Part shown: piece by piece, positions 17,832 through 27,712 of the stretch | Position numbering within the stretch: the first letter of the stretch is position 1 | Layout: each line of letters opens with the position of its first letter | NCBI GenBank assembly: GCA_039030395.1 | Contig: JBCCEF010000009.1 | Coordinates: 117,778-181,777, forward strand | Source of the DNA: Acidobacteriota bacterium | Lineage (GTDB): Bacteria; Acidobacteriota; Thermoanaerobaculia; Multivoradales; JBCCEF01 | Direction: 5' to 3' | DNA: 64,000 nt | The notes under the pieces: generated by a model | Databases searched by the model: none | The model's input: only the letters and a program-made list of their open reading frames with translations | What the model was told of the DNA's origin: nothing | Position numbers and translations under genes: made by a program

Positions 17832-20800
17832 ATGGTTTCTCGTCTGCTGAGCTGCCTGTTCCTCGCCCTCCTCCTCGTCGTCCCTTCCGTGGAAGCCCGC
17901 TCCAAGAAACAGCCATCGGACGGTGAGCCACAGGCCGGAAAAGACGAAAAGAATCCCTGGAGCGCCGAGTCCTTTGCCGGCCTGAGCCTGCGGGGCATCG
18001 GACCGGCGCTCACCTCCGGCCGGATCATCGATCTGGCCGTCGATCCCGCCAACCGCAAACGTTACTACGCGGCGGTCGCCTCCGGCGGCGTGTGGAAGAC
18101 CGTCAATGCCGGCACCACCTGGAGCCCGATCTTCGATGGCGAAACGTCCTACTCCATCGGCTGTCTGGCCCTCGATCCGCACAATCCGCTGGTGGTGTGG
18201 GTAGGCACCGGCGAGAACAACAACCAGCGCAGCGTCGGCTACGGCGACGGGGTCTACAAATCCATCGATGGGGGCTCCAACTGGCAGCACATGGGCTTGG
18301 CGCACTCCGAGCACATCGGCAAGATCGTTCTCGACCCACGGGACTCAGAAACCGTCTTCGTCGCCGCCCAGGGACCGCTGTGGAAAGCCGGCGGCGATCG
18401 CGGCCTCTACAAGTCCACGGACGGCGGCGAAACCTGGCGCGCGGTGCTGACCGTCGACGAGCACACCGGTGTGACGGATCTGGTACTCGACCCGGAAAAC
18501 CCCGACCGCATGTGGGCCGCCACCCACCAGCGGCGACGGCACGTCTGGACTCTGATCAATGGCGGACCGGGCTCCGGCATCCACCGTTCCTTCGACGGCG
18601 GCGAGACCTGGGAAGAGGTCAGCCAAGGCCTACCGAAGGAGGAGATGGGGCGCATCGGCCTGGCGATCTCACCGGTGCCGATTCAACCGGGCACGCCACA
18701 CCCGCTCTACGCGGTGATCGAAGCGGCCGGCGAGGACGGCGGCTTCTACCGCTCCCTCGACCACGGATCCACCTGGGAGAAGCGCTCCGACTACGTCAGC
18801 GGAAGCCCGCAGTACTACCAGGAGTTGATCCCCGACCCGGTGGATCCGCACCGGGTGTACTCGATGGACACCTTTCCGCAGGTCACCACCGACGGCGGCG
18901 CTTCCTTCCGGCGGGTCGGGCAGAGCGCCAAGCACGTCGACGAGCACGCCTTGTGGATCGACCCGGCGGACCCGGAATACCTGCTCGCCGGCAACGACGG
19001 CGGCATCTACGAGTCCTTCGATCGCGGCGCCACCTGGCATTTCAAGGCCAACCTGCCGGTCACCCAGTTTTACAAGATCGCCGTCGACCAGGCCGCGCCG
19101 TTTTACAACGTCTACGGCGGCACCCAAGACAACTTCACCCTCGGCGGACCGGCGCGCACCCGCTACGGCCACGGCATCGCCAACCGCGATTGGTTCATCG
19201 TGTTGGGCGGCGACGGCTTCCAGCCGCGGGTAGACCCGACGGACGAGAACATCGTCTACGCCCATTGGCAGCACGGCGAACTGCACCGCTTCAACCGCCG
19301 CACCGGCGAGCGGGTGGAGATCCAGCCGCAACCGGAGGACGACGACGAAGCACCGCGCTGGAACTGGGACGCTCCGCTGCTGATCAGCCCGCACGATCCG
19401 GCGCGCCTCTACTTCGGCTCGCAGCGACTCTACCGGAGCGACGACCGGGGCAATTCCTGGCGTTCGATCTCGCCGGATCTCACTCGCCAGGTGGACCGCA
19501 ACGCCCTCGAAGTGATGGGCAAGGTGTGGGGACCGGACGCCGTCGCCAAGAGCCGGTCGACCTCCTTCTACGGCAACTTGACGGCGGCTTCGGAATCGCC
19601 GCGGGTCGAGAACTTGCTCTATTCCGGCAGCGACGACGGGCTGATCCAGGTGCTCGAACCGGGCAACAGCGAGTGGCGCGCCATCGAGCGCATCGCCGGC
19701 GTGCCGAAGCTCGCCTACACCGCCCACCTCGAAGCCTCCCGCCACGCCGACGACCGGGTGTACGCGGTGTTCAACCACTTCAAGAGCGGTGACTTCCAGC
19801 CCTACCTGCTGGTGAGCGACGACCGCGGCGCCACCTGGCGTTCGATCGTCGGCGATCTGCCGGAGGATGAGCCGACCTGGGCCCTGGTGGAAGATCCGGA
19901 GGATCCGGACCTGCTCTTCGTCGGCACCGAAAAGGGCGTCTATTTCACCCGCGACGGAGGCGAGCGATGGATCCAGTTAGGCAGCGGCATCCCGACCATC
20001 GCGGCCCGCAGCCTGGCGATCCAGGAACGCGAGACCGACCTGGTGGTGGGCACCTTCGGCCGCGGCATCTACGTCCTGGACGACTACACGCCGCTGCGCA
20101 CCGCCGACCCCACCGCCCCGGCCCAGCTCTTCCCGCTGCGCCGGGCCTGGTCCTACATCGAGGAATTGCCCTACGGCCTGCGCGGCAAGGGCTTTCTGGG
20201 TGACTCCCTGTATCTCGCCCCCAATCCTCCCTTCGGGGCGGTCTTCACCTACTGGCTGAAGGAGGGGCTGGAAACCCGCCGGGCGGAGCGCCTGGCCGCC
20301 GAGAAGGACGCCGAGGAGGCGGAGGAGACCATCCGCTACCCGGAGCACGATGAGCTGCGGGCGGAGGACCGCGAGCGCGAGCCGGCCATTCTCCTCACTG
20401 TACGGAATGCCGAGGGCAAGGTCGTGCGCCGTCTCGAAGGCCCGGCGGCCAAGGGGTTCCATCGAGTGGCCTGGGACCTGCGGCTACCGCCGAGCGATCC
20501 GGTCGAATTGTCGTCCCCGGAGCCGTCCCTCTTCGCCACCCCGCCGCGCGGCCCGCTGGCACCGCCGGGTACCTACACGGTGGAACTCGCCAAGCGCCAG
20601 CGGGGCGAAGAAACGGTTCTGGCCGGGGCGGTGTCCTTCTCCGTCGAGCCCCTCGACGGGCGTTCCGGCAGCGCCGCTGAGCAGGCCGCAGCCCACGCCT
20701 TCCATCAGCAAACTGCCGACCTGCAGCGGGCCGTCCAGGGCGCCATCGAGACCGCCGGTGAGGCGGACAAGCGCCTGCAGCATCTGACCCGCGCCCTCGA

Positions 20801-21164
20801 CACCACGCCGGCCGTCGAGTCCGACCTGCGGCGCCGCGCCTTCGACCTGTCGCACCGCCTGGCGGACCTGCGCATCGAGCTGGAGGGCGACCGCAGCCTC
20901 GCCCGCCGCAGCGTACCGACGCCGATTTCGATCAGCGGCCGGGTGGGCCGCCTGCTGCGCGGCCGCTGGGCATCCACCGAGGGTCCCACGGAAACCCACC
21001 GCCAGTCCTTCGCCCGCGCCTCGCGGGCCTTCGCCGGAGTGCTCGACCGCCTCGAAGAACTGGTCAGCGTCGACCTCGTCGCCCTGGAGCAAGCCGCCGA
21101 AGCGGCCGGCGCGCCCTGGACCCCGGGACGGCTTCCGCAGTGGGATGACACTTCCAACCGTTGA
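17832..21164 (+). CDS. VPS10/sortilin-like Asp-box propeller protein (1,111 aa), exported
   Basis: A signal peptide (LLSCLFLALLLVVPSVEA) is followed by about 730 residues of propeller blades with many Asp-boxes (SIDGGSNWQHM, STDGGETWRAV, SFDGGETWEEV, SLDHGSTWEKR, TRDGGERWIQL). This layout is typical of bacterial VPS10-domain or 'glycosyl hydrolase, BNR repeat' proteins. The C-terminal third (from about residue 830) is a beta-sandwich followed by a helical domain. Substrate and activity are unknown. The ATG at 17832 has AAAGGA seven bases upstream; the open frame before it runs through the csp terminator and is not coding. The next gene starts 21 bases downstream. Confidence 0.85.
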   Translation: MVSRLLSCLFLALLLVVPSVEARSKKQPSDGEPQAGKDEKNPWSAESFAGLSLRGIGPALTSGRIIDLAVDPANRKRYYAAVASGGVWKTVNAGTTWSPIFDGETSYSIGCLALDPHNPLVVWVGTGENNNQRSVGYGDGVYKSIDGGSNWQHMGLAHSEHIGKIVLDPRDSETVFVAAQGPLWKAGGDRGLYKSTDGGETWRAVLTVDEHTGVTDLVLDPENPDRMWAATHQRRRHVWTLINGGPGSGIHRSFDGGETWEEVSQGLPKEEMGRIGLAISPVPIQPGTPHPLYAVIEAAGEDGGFYRSLDHGSTWEKRSDYVSGSPQYYQELIPDPVDPHRVYSMDTFPQVTTDGGASFRRVGQSAKHVDEHALWIDPADPEYLLAGNDGGIYESFDRGATWHFKANLPVTQFYKIAVDQAAPFYNVYGGTQDNFTLGGPARTRYGHGIANRDWFIVLGGDGFQPRVDPTDENIVYAHWQHGELHRFNRRTGERVEIQPQPEDDDEAPRWNWDAPLLISPHDPARLYFGSQRLYRSDDRGNSWRSISPDLTRQVDRNALEVMGKVWGPDAVAKSRSTSFYGNLTAASESPRVENLLYSGSDDGLIQVLEPGNSEWRAIERIAGVPKLAYTAHLEASRHADDRVYAVFNHFKSGDFQPYLLVSDDRGATWRSIVGDLPEDEPTWALVEDPEDPDLLFVGTEKGVYFTRDGGERWIQLGSGIPTIAARSLAIQERETDLVVGTFGRGIYVLDDYTPLRTADPTAPAQLFPLRRAWSYIEELPYGLRGKGFLGDSLYLAPNPPFGAVFTYWLKEGLETRRAERLAAEKDAEEAEETIRYPEHDELRAEDREREPAILLTVRNAEGKVVRRLEGPAAKGFHRVAWDLRLPPSDPVELSSPEPSLFATPPRGPLAPPGTYTVELAKRQRGEETVLAGAVSFSVEPLDGRSGSAAEQAAAHAFHQQTADLQRAVQGAIETAGEADKRLQHLTRALDTTPAVESDLRRRAFDLSHRLADLRIELEGDRSLARRSVPTPISISGRVGRLLRGRWASTEGPTETHRQSFARASRAFAGVLDRLEELVSVDLVALEQAAEAAGAPWTPGRLPQWDDTSNR

Positions 21165-21185
21165 CCCTTTGAAAGGGATGGCTCT

Positions 21186-22235
21186 ATGCGCTTTCGCCTG
21201 ATCCTCTGCCTCGCCCTATGGGGCATCGCCCTACCGGTCTCCGGTGCCACCCTGGTGGTGGCGAACAAATCCGAAGCCACCGTCTCGTTGGTGGACCTGA
21301 AGAGTCGCCAAGTGGTAGCGACCCTGCCGACCGGCGATGGCCCCCACGAGGTCGCCATCTCGCCGGACGGTACCCAGGCGGTGATCTCGAACTACGGACG
21401 TCGTACACCGGGGTCGAGCCTGACGCGGATCGATATCGCCGAGGCGAAGGTGATCGACACCATCGATCTTGGCGACTATCGGCGACCGCACGGGATGGTC
21501 TATCTCGACGACCAGCGCATCCTGGCCACCGCGGAAGACAACCAGGCCCTGATCGAAGTGGCTCTCGATTCCGCTGAGGTCGTGCGCGCCCTGCCGACGG
21601 ACCAGGAGATCTCGCACATGGTGGCCGCCTCACCGGACGGCAAACACGCTTTTGTGACCAACATTGGCTCGAACAGTCTCACCGCCTTCGACCTGAGCAG
21701 CGGCGAGCGCCGGGGCCACGTCGAAACCGGAGACGGGGCGGAGGGCCTCGCGATCGCGCCGGACGGCCTTCAGGTCTGGGTGACCAATCGCTCCGCCGAC
21801 ACCGTCTCGGTGGTGGACGCCGAGACCCTGGACATCCTCGCCGAGATCGCCGTCGAAGGCTTCCCCATCCGGCTCCAGATCACCCCAGACGGCGCCACGG
21901 CGCTGGTCTCGAACGCCCGCGGCGGCAACCTGGCGGTTCTCGACACCGCCGAACGCAAGGTGCGCGCGAAGATCGACCTTCCCCTTACCGCGCAGGACAC
22001 CGAAGGCCGCCTGTTCAGCGATCGGTTCGGCGACAGCTCGGTGCCCATCGGCATCGTCATCGAGCCCTCCGGCAAGCGCGCCTACGTCGCCCACACCCAT
22101 GCCGATCGCATCTCCGTCGTGGATCTTGAAAGCGGTGAACGAACGGCCCTCCTCACCGCCGGCAAAGAGCCCGACGGCATGGGCTGGACGACGGTCAGCG
22201 TGCAGACCGAGAGGAAATCCGCCGGCGGAGACTAG
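21186..22235 (+). CDS. YVTN-type beta-propeller protein, exported
   Basis: A 349-residue secreted or periplasmic protein. The signal peptide ends around ALPVSG, and about six propeller repeats follow, of the pattern V-x-D-x3-x-x-V-A-T-L-P-T-G-x-G-P-H-E-V-A-I-S-P-D-G. Examples are LPTGDGPHEVAISPDGTQAV and VETGDGAEGLAIAPDGLQVW. Such proteins are scaffolds or cofactor-free binders; a function cannot be assigned. It follows the 1,111-residue propeller gene by 21 bases, so they are probably cotranscribed. It is convergent with ppc, 24 bases away. Confidence 0.85.
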   Translation: MRFRLILCLALWGIALPVSGATLVVANKSEATVSLVDLKSRQVVATLPTGDGPHEVAISPDGTQAVISNYGRRTPGSSLTRIDIAEAKVIDTIDLGDYRRPHGMVYLDDQRILATAEDNQALIEVALDSAEVVRALPTDQEISHMVAASPDGKHAFVTNIGSNSLTAFDLSSGERRGHVETGDGAEGLAIAPDGLQVWVTNRSADTVSVVDAETLDILAEIAVEGFPIRLQITPDGATALVSNARGGNLAVLDTAERKVRAKIDLPLTAQDTEGRLFSDRFGDSSVPIGIVIEPSGKRAYVAHTHADRISVVDLESGERTALLTAGKEPDGMGWTTVSVQTERKSAGGD

Positions 22236-22259
22236 CCGCGACCCCATTCCCGTCGATGC

Positions 22260-24986
22260 CTATCCGGTGTTGCGCAGACCCTTGGCGATGCCGTTGACCG
22301 TCGCCACCAGCGCTTCGAACAGCTCGCCCTGGGGTCGATCGGCAGCCCGCCAGCGGTGGAGGAGATCGATCTGTAGAAAACTCATCGGATCCACATAGGG
22401 GTTGCGGAGCTGGATCGAGCGCTGGAGGGTCGGGTCGCGGTCGAGCAGCCGCTCGCTCCGGCGGAGACGCAGGACCCATTGCCCGGTGCGTTCGAATTCT
22501 TCCTCAATACGCGGGAAGAGCGCCTCGCCGATCTCACCGGCCAACGCCGCATAGCGCCGCGCGATGCCGAGGTCAGCCTTGGCGAGAACCATCTCCGCGT
22601 CGTCCAGCAGGTTGCCGAGAAACATCCAATCGTCGGCCATCGCCGCCAACTCCTCGGCCCCGAATCGCTCCGCCGCGGCGGCCAGTCCGCTGCCGAGGCC
22701 GAACCAGCCGGGCAAAATGTGCCGGCTCTGGGTCCAGGCGAAGACCCAGGGGATGGCGCGCAGGTTCTCGATGCCCCGGCGGCTGCGGCGGGAAGCCGGC
22801 CGCGAACCGATGGCGAGGCGCTCGATGACGTCGATCGGCGTCGCCCGGCGGAAGTACTCGAAGAATCGCGGCTCGTCGTACACCAGGATTCGATAGGCCG
22901 CGCGACTGGCGGTTGCCACCGCTTCGAGGATCTCGTGCCAGCGCCGGCGCCGGGGGTCTTCCTCCGACCGGCGCCCCTCCGCCGCCGTGGCGCGGGCGAC
23001 GGCGCCGAAGGAGCGTTCGAGGTTGCGCAGGGCGATCGCCCGCACGCCGTACTTGGCGTGGATCACTTCGCCCTGCTCGGTCACCCGCAGGCGGCCCCCG
23101 ACCGAGCCCCGCGGCGCCGCCAGGATCGCCCGGTGGGTCTTGCCGCCGCCACGGCTGATGGTGCCGCCGCTGCCGTGGAACAGGGTGAGGTGCACGCCGG
23201 CCTGGGCCATCGCCCAGGCCATCGCGCCCTGCGCCTTCTGGAGCGACCAGCGCGAGGCCGCCATGCCGCCGTCCTTATTGCTGTCGGAGTAGCCGATCAT
23301 CGCCACCTGCCGACGGCCGCGGGCGTCGAGGTGCAGGCCGTAGACCGGATCCTCCACCAGGCGCCCGAGTACCTCGGCGGCGGCTTCCAGATCCGGCACC
23401 GTCTCAAACAGCGGCGCCACATCCAGAGGAACCTGCCCGTCCTCGGTCAAGTCCGCCCAGCGGGCCAGCAGCAGTACGCTCAGCACGTCGTCCACATCTC
23501 GCGCCATGCTGATGATGTACGGGCCGATGGCCTCGGTGCCATAACGCCGCCGGCAATCGCCGATGGCGCGGAAAACCTCCAGAGCCTCCTCGGCCGCTTC
23601 GTCCCCCGCGATCGCGGGCGGCGGTTCATCGGCGGTCAGGGCGCTTCGCAGGCGATCCGCCCGCTCCGCCGGGGATCTTTCGTTCCAGCCTTCGTCGCCC
23701 AGCAGCCGGCCGATCACCGCGCGGTGGACCAGCGCGTCCTGCCGCACATCGAGGGTCGCCAGATGAAAGCCGAAGGTCTCCACCCGCCGCAGAGCCCGGC
23801 GCACGGCGAACAGTCCGGCGCGCGCTCCGCGGTGCGCTTCCAGGCTGCGGGCGATCGACCGTAGGTCATCGAACAGCTCGCCGGGATCCTCATAGGCCTC
23901 CGACCGGTCCGCGGCGGTGGCGTCGAGGCGCGCCACCATCAACCCCAACAACACCCGATAGGGCATCTCCCGGTGGCGCGGCCGCACCGCCTCGACGGCT
24001 TGCGGGAACCGGGCAGCGTAGTCGCGCTGGCGATCGAGAACCGCCTCGTCCACGGCAACCCGCGACAGGCTCTGGCTGAGCTGCCGCGACAGCTTGGCGA
24101 GTTCCTCCCGGTACAGATCCAGAACCAGCGAGCGGTGCCGGCCGAGGGTCTGGCGAATGGTGCGGGCGGAGACGTTCGGGTTGCCGTCCATGTCCCCGCC
24201 CACCCAGGAGGCGAAGCGCAGCGGGCTCCCCAGGTGGATCTCCTCCGCCGCCTCGCCATAGACCGCGGCGAGGGCGGCTTCGAGGTCCTCGCAAAAGGGT
24301 GGCACCACCCGATAGAGCACCCGCGTCACGTGGAACAACACGTGCTCGCGCTCGTCCCCCACCGTCGGTTTCAGGTTGGGGCTCTCTTCGGTCTGCCAGG
24401 CGGCGGTGATCTCGGCGCGGATGCGGGCCAGCGTCCGGTCCTCCTCCGGCGGCGTCAGGGAGGGATCCAGGCGATCGAACAACAGCCGAACGATGCGCTG
24501 GTCCTTCTCCAGCATCAGCCGGCGGATGGCCTCCGTCGGATGCGCCGTGAACACCGGCTCGATGCGGATCGACGAGAAGAGTTCGGCGACGTCGTCGAGG
24601 CTGGCTCCGTCCTCCGCCAAAAGGCGGACGGTCTCCTCCAGGCTGCCCCGCTGCGCTTCGCCCTGGCGCTGGTAGTGACGACGGCGGCGAATGCGATGCA
24701 CCGTCTCCGCCAGGTTGACGACCGAAAAGTAGGTCGAAAAGCTGCGCGCCAGCTCCTCCGCCACCGGCACATCAAGACCTTCGACGCTGCCTTCCAGAGA
24801 TCCCTCCGCCGCGGCGCCGGTTTCGAGGCGTCGCCGGATCGCGCCCAGGCGCGCCGCCTCCACCCGCTCGAAAAGGTCTTTGCCCCCCTGCTCCCGCAGC
24901 ACTTCGCCGACCAGCGCACCGAGGGTGCTGACGTCCTCCCGCAGGGGCAGGTCTTTGGCTGGAAAGTCAATCTGTCTCGGGTCCAT
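22260..24986 (-). CDS. ppc: Phosphoenolpyruvate carboxylase
   Basis: Fixes bicarbonate onto PEP to give oxaloacetate and so replenishes the TCA cycle. The 908-residue length is normal. Signature sites: VFTAHPTE with the catalytic His, GYSDSNKDGG, FHGSGGTISRGGG, and the C-terminal LRNTG that closes the active site. The ATG at 24986 sits four bases after AGGAGG; an ATG at 24989 is adjacent. The upstream nucleoside-hydrolase stop overlaps these start codons (TGATG), so the two genes are translationally coupled. Confidence 0.96.
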   Translation of the reverse strand: MDPRQIDFPAKDLPLREDVSTLGALVGEVLREQGGKDLFERVEAARLGAIRRRLETGAAAEGSLEGSVEGLDVPVAEELARSFSTYFSVVNLAETVHRIRRRRHYQRQGEAQRGSLEETVRLLAEDGASLDDVAELFSSIRIEPVFTAHPTEAIRRLMLEKDQRIVRLLFDRLDPSLTPPEEDRTLARIRAEITAAWQTEESPNLKPTVGDEREHVLFHVTRVLYRVVPPFCEDLEAALAAVYGEAAEEIHLGSPLRFASWVGGDMDGNPNVSARTIRQTLGRHRSLVLDLYREELAKLSRQLSQSLSRVAVDEAVLDRQRDYAARFPQAVEAVRPRHREMPYRVLLGLMVARLDATAADRSEAYEDPGELFDDLRSIARSLEAHRGARAGLFAVRRALRRVETFGFHLATLDVRQDALVHRAVIGRLLGDEGWNERSPAERADRLRSALTADEPPPAIAGDEAAEEALEVFRAIGDCRRRYGTEAIGPYIISMARDVDDVLSVLLLARWADLTEDGQVPLDVAPLFETVPDLEAAAEVLGRLVEDPVYGLHLDARGRRQVAMIGYSDSNKDGGMAASRWSLQKAQGAMAWAMAQAGVHLTLFHGSGGTISRGGGKTHRAILAAPRGSVGGRLRVTEQGEVIHAKYGVRAIALRNLERSFGAVARATAAEGRRSEEDPRRRRWHEILEAVATASRAAYRILVYDEPRFFEYFRRATPIDVIERLAIGSRPASRRSRRGIENLRAIPWVFAWTQSRHILPGWFGLGSGLAAAAERFGAEELAAMADDWMFLGNLLDDAEMVLAKADLGIARRYAALAGEIGEALFPRIEEEFERTGQWVLRLRRSERLLDRDPTLQRSIQLRNPYVDPMSFLQIDLLHRWRAADRPQGELFEALVATVNGIAKGLRNTG

Positions 24987-25861
24987 CATGCCTCCTGGTG
25001 GCCAGTACCGCACTCTACCGCTCCTCGGCCGGCGCCCGCCGCAGGACGCGGGAAACCTCCCGGCGACAGGTTCGGTAGGCCTCGCCGAATTCCCCAGGCA
25101 TACCGCTCCAGCAAACCCAACACTGCGGCCTTCGCCGCGGCGACGTCAAAGGCCACCAAGCGATCGCCGGGTGTGGGGCGCGAGGTCGACTCGCACCGCG
25201 CGCCGGGAAGCTGGCCCAAGGCATCGAGGGCAGCGACCAGATCCCATACCGGAAAGCTCCGCCGGAAATGGCGCCACGGCGCCTGCCGCAGCCAGCGCCG
25301 GGAGCCGGCAGCCAGGTAGCCGGCCGGTCCGCCCGCGGCGGCAAGGCGGTCCAAATCCTTCTTCCCGAGGCGCAGTCGAGACACCACGTCCAGCGGGCAG
25401 ATCCGCCGGCGCCGCCAGGGCAGCTCCATGAAGCGGCGACCGGCCTTCGGATCGTGGCGGAAGTTGAGGCAGAACCAGGGCAACAGAGGATGGCGCCGGC
25501 GATCGAGCACCGAGCCGACGGCCCACACGGAGACCCGGCGCGAAAAGTCCGGATCGAGCTCCGCCGCGGCCACCAAGTGGGTAAGAGGTCCCAGGGCGAG
25601 TACCCGCGTTCCCTCGGGAAGAGCCGCAAGGGCGGCCGCCGCAGCCTCACTCGGAACCACCGGAGTCTCCTCTCGGCCGAAGTTCCGCAGCAAGGCCCTG
25701 GCGGCATCGGCGGCCCGATCGGCGGTGGTGTTGCCGGCCACCGCGGATACCCCCACCACCTCCACCCCGGCGGCGAGCACCGCAGCGAGGGCGAAGCCAT
25801 CATCCACATCGCCGGAGGACGTTCCGAGGGCGATGTCCGTGTCGATCCAGTAGCGAGTCAT
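24986..25861 (-). CDS. Inosine-uridine nucleoside hydrolase-like protein
   Basis: A 291-residue protein of the nucleoside N-ribohydrolase family. The calcium/ribose-binding N-terminus is present in a stretched form: DTDIALGTSSGDVDDGFAL instead of the compact DTDPGxDD. Other family marks are SAVAGNTTADRAA and LGPLTHLVAA, and in the C-terminal part PVWDLVAALDALG takes the place of the usual H-D region. It should split nucleosides into base and ribose, but the altered metal loop leaves substrate and activity open. It lies directly upstream of ppc with overlapping stop/start codons. Confidence 0.75.
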   Translation of the reverse strand: MTRYWIDTDIALGTSSGDVDDGFALAAVLAAGVEVVGVSAVAGNTTADRAADAARALLRNFGREETPVVPSEAAAAALAALPEGTRVLALGPLTHLVAAAELDPDFSRRVSVWAVGSVLDRRRHPLLPWFCLNFRHDPKAGRRFMELPWRRRRICPLDVVSRLRLGKKDLDRLAAAGGPAGYLAAGSRRWLRQAPWRHFRRSFPVWDLVAALDALGQLPGARCESTSRPTPGDRLVAFDVAAAKAAVLGLLERYAWGIRRGLPNLSPGGFPRPAAGAGRGAVECGTGHQEA

Positions 25862-25885
25862 CGGGCGGCGACACTCTAACGAAAC

Positions 25886-25920
25886 AAGGGGCTCACCGGA
25901 GTGACCTCCGAGAGCCCCTT
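25886..25920 (-). terminator. Terminator of the S74-chaperone gene
   Basis: AAGGGGCTC and GAGCCCCTT are perfect nine-base arms around an inner CGGAG/CTCCG stem. Read on the minus strand, the hairpin is followed by TTGTTTCGTT. It lies 25 bases beyond the S74 gene stop and just before the nucleoside hydrolase start. Confidence 0.7.
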
Positions 25921-25945
25921 GGGGAAACCTACGGTCTACCGCGGG

Positions 25946-27712
25946 TTACGGCAGCGCCGGCTCCCCTTCCAGCTCACGCAGACGCTTGTCCAGCTCCTCG
26001 ATGGTCTTGTTCTGCGCCTGAACCACCTTGGTCAGCACGGCGACGATGTCCATCGAAGCGAGGCCGGCACGATCGTTGGTGGCGACCAAGGCCGGGACGT
26101 CTTCCGCGATGAAACCGAGGTACTCCTCCTCGGTGACGTCGTTCACGCCCATGTAGCGCACCGGCTGGAGTACCTTCAGGGCCTCCATCGCCTCATCCAG
26201 GGCGAGGTCATGGATGTTGGTCTTGTTCTTGCGCGAAGAACCGTTGGTCCAGACACCGGCGGTGGTGACGTGAGCGCCGTTGCCGTTGGTGGCGTCGGTG
26301 CCGACGTGCAGAGGATGGGCGGGACCGTTGTTGAGAATACCCACCCGCGGCACGGTGGTGATCCGGATCACGTCCGTGGTCGAGTTCGTGCGGATGGCGA
26401 AGTTGCTGTTGGTCTGGGCTCCAAAGACCACCAGGCCGGAATCGAGCGCCTGAGAGAAGAACTGGCCGGAGCTGCCGTCGGGGCTAGTGACCTCCAGGGT
26501 GGTGCCACTGGCGGAGATGTTGCCAACATCCACCAGCATCACATCATTGGATCCATCCTTGATGTGCAGCGGCCCCTGCGGCGAGGCAGTGCCCAAGCCC
26601 AGATCGCCATCGACGTCAACGAAGATGGAGTTCGTCGGCGCGCCCGGGCGAATCCGGAAGGGAAGCTGCGAGCCGTTGGAGGCATCGCGCACGAAGAAGT
26701 TGGTCTCGTTGCCGGCGATGTCCCAGGTCTGCGGCGCGAAGCCAGAGGAGCCGTCCTGCTCCAGGCGCAAAGTCGGAGAGTCGCCACTCTTGGCGTGCAG
26801 GTCGGCCACCGGCGTGGAGGTGCCCAGGCCGATCCGGCCGCCGTCGTCCACGTACAGCGAGTGGTTCGGCGCATTGGCCTCCACGGTGAAGGGCGTGCGT
26901 CCACCGGAGATGTCGTCGATCGAGAACTTGCTGGCGCCGCCATTGGCCGAGGCGTTGGCGGTGAGCTGCCAATCGGTGCGAGGGAAGCTCGCCGCGACGC
27001 TGGTGTCGTCGAACTTGATGCGCAGGTTGTTCTCCTTCAACCGGATGGTGTCGAAGCCGAAGGACTCGCCGTTGACGCAGTCGAAGCCGATACAGGCGCT
27101 GCCGTCGACGATCAGATCGTCGAGGATCAGGAAGTCCGCCGCGTGCATGGACTGCACCTCGTCCGGATCGTACTCGCCGATGGCCGAGCCGGCCATCGCG
27201 ACGGGGTTGCTGCTCAAGTCGATTTCGATCGGACCGTCGTTTCCGGCCGGTGCGGAGAGGCGCTCATCCTCTTCGAGACGCGGATCGGCGATCTTGCCGT
27301 TCTGGATGGTGACGTAGCCGGTGGCGGTCAAGGTCGAAAGCTCCGGCAGGTTGGCGCGACCGCGGCAGAGCTGCGCATCACCACCGCCGGCCTGCGATCC
27401 GCCGCGCTCTTTGATGAAGGGAGTCAGCGTGACGTCCAGGCTGTAGGTACCGTCCGGCCGGCGCTTGCCTTCGCGATCGAAAATCTCGAAGAAGATGTCC
27501 TCGCCACCGCGGAAGGTGGTGGTTTCGTTGATGCAGTCGGGACCGGTCACGGTCAAGTAGGCGATTTTCCATTCGGTCTGCGGAATCCACAGCACGTAGC
27601 TCGAATTGATCTCTACCTCGATGTTCTGCGGCGCGGCCGTCATCGGCAGCGACACCAACACCAGACACGCGGCAAGCGCCAGGTAGCGGAGGGTTCGAAA
27701 AGCTGGGGTCAT
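25946..27712 (-). CDS. Secreted fibre-like protein with S74 intramolecular chaperone domain
   Basis: 588 residues. The signal peptide (YLALAACLVLVSLPMTAAPQ) is followed by a beta-rich region with tail-fibre-like repeats (GRIGLGTSTPVADLHAKSG, GDLGLGTASPQGPLHIKDG, RVGILNNGPAHPLHVGTDA). Residues 492-588 are a chaperone-of-endosialidase (peptidase S74) domain: SSRKNKTNIHDL, QPVRYM, EYLGFIAEDVP, a terminal coiled coil. In the phage homologues this domain trimerises the fibre and then cuts itself off before the Ser. Here it probably helps assemble a surface trimer. AAAGGAG lies seven bases before the ATG. Confidence 0.85.
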   Translation of the reverse strand: MTPAFRTLRYLALAACLVLVSLPMTAAPQNIEVEINSSYVLWIPQTEWKIAYLTVTGPDCINETTTFRGGEDIFFEIFDREGKRRPDGTYSLDVTLTPFIKERGGSQAGGGDAQLCRGRANLPELSTLTATGYVTIQNGKIADPRLEEDERLSAPAGNDGPIEIDLSSNPVAMAGSAIGEYDPDEVQSMHAADFLILDDLIVDGSACIGFDCVNGESFGFDTIRLKENNLRIKFDDTSVAASFPRTDWQLTANASANGGASKFSIDDISGGRTPFTVEANAPNHSLYVDDGGRIGLGTSTPVADLHAKSGDSPTLRLEQDGSSGFAPQTWDIAGNETNFFVRDASNGSQLPFRIRPGAPTNSIFVDVDGDLGLGTASPQGPLHIKDGSNDVMLVDVGNISASGTTLEVTSPDGSSGQFFSQALDSGLVVFGAQTNSNFAIRTNSTTDVIRITTVPRVGILNNGPAHPLHVGTDATNGNGAHVTTAGVWTNGSSRKNKTNIHDLALDEAMEALKVLQPVRYMGVNDVTEEEYLGFIAEDVPALVATNDRAGLASMDIVAVLTKVVQAQNKTIEELDKRLRELEGEPALP

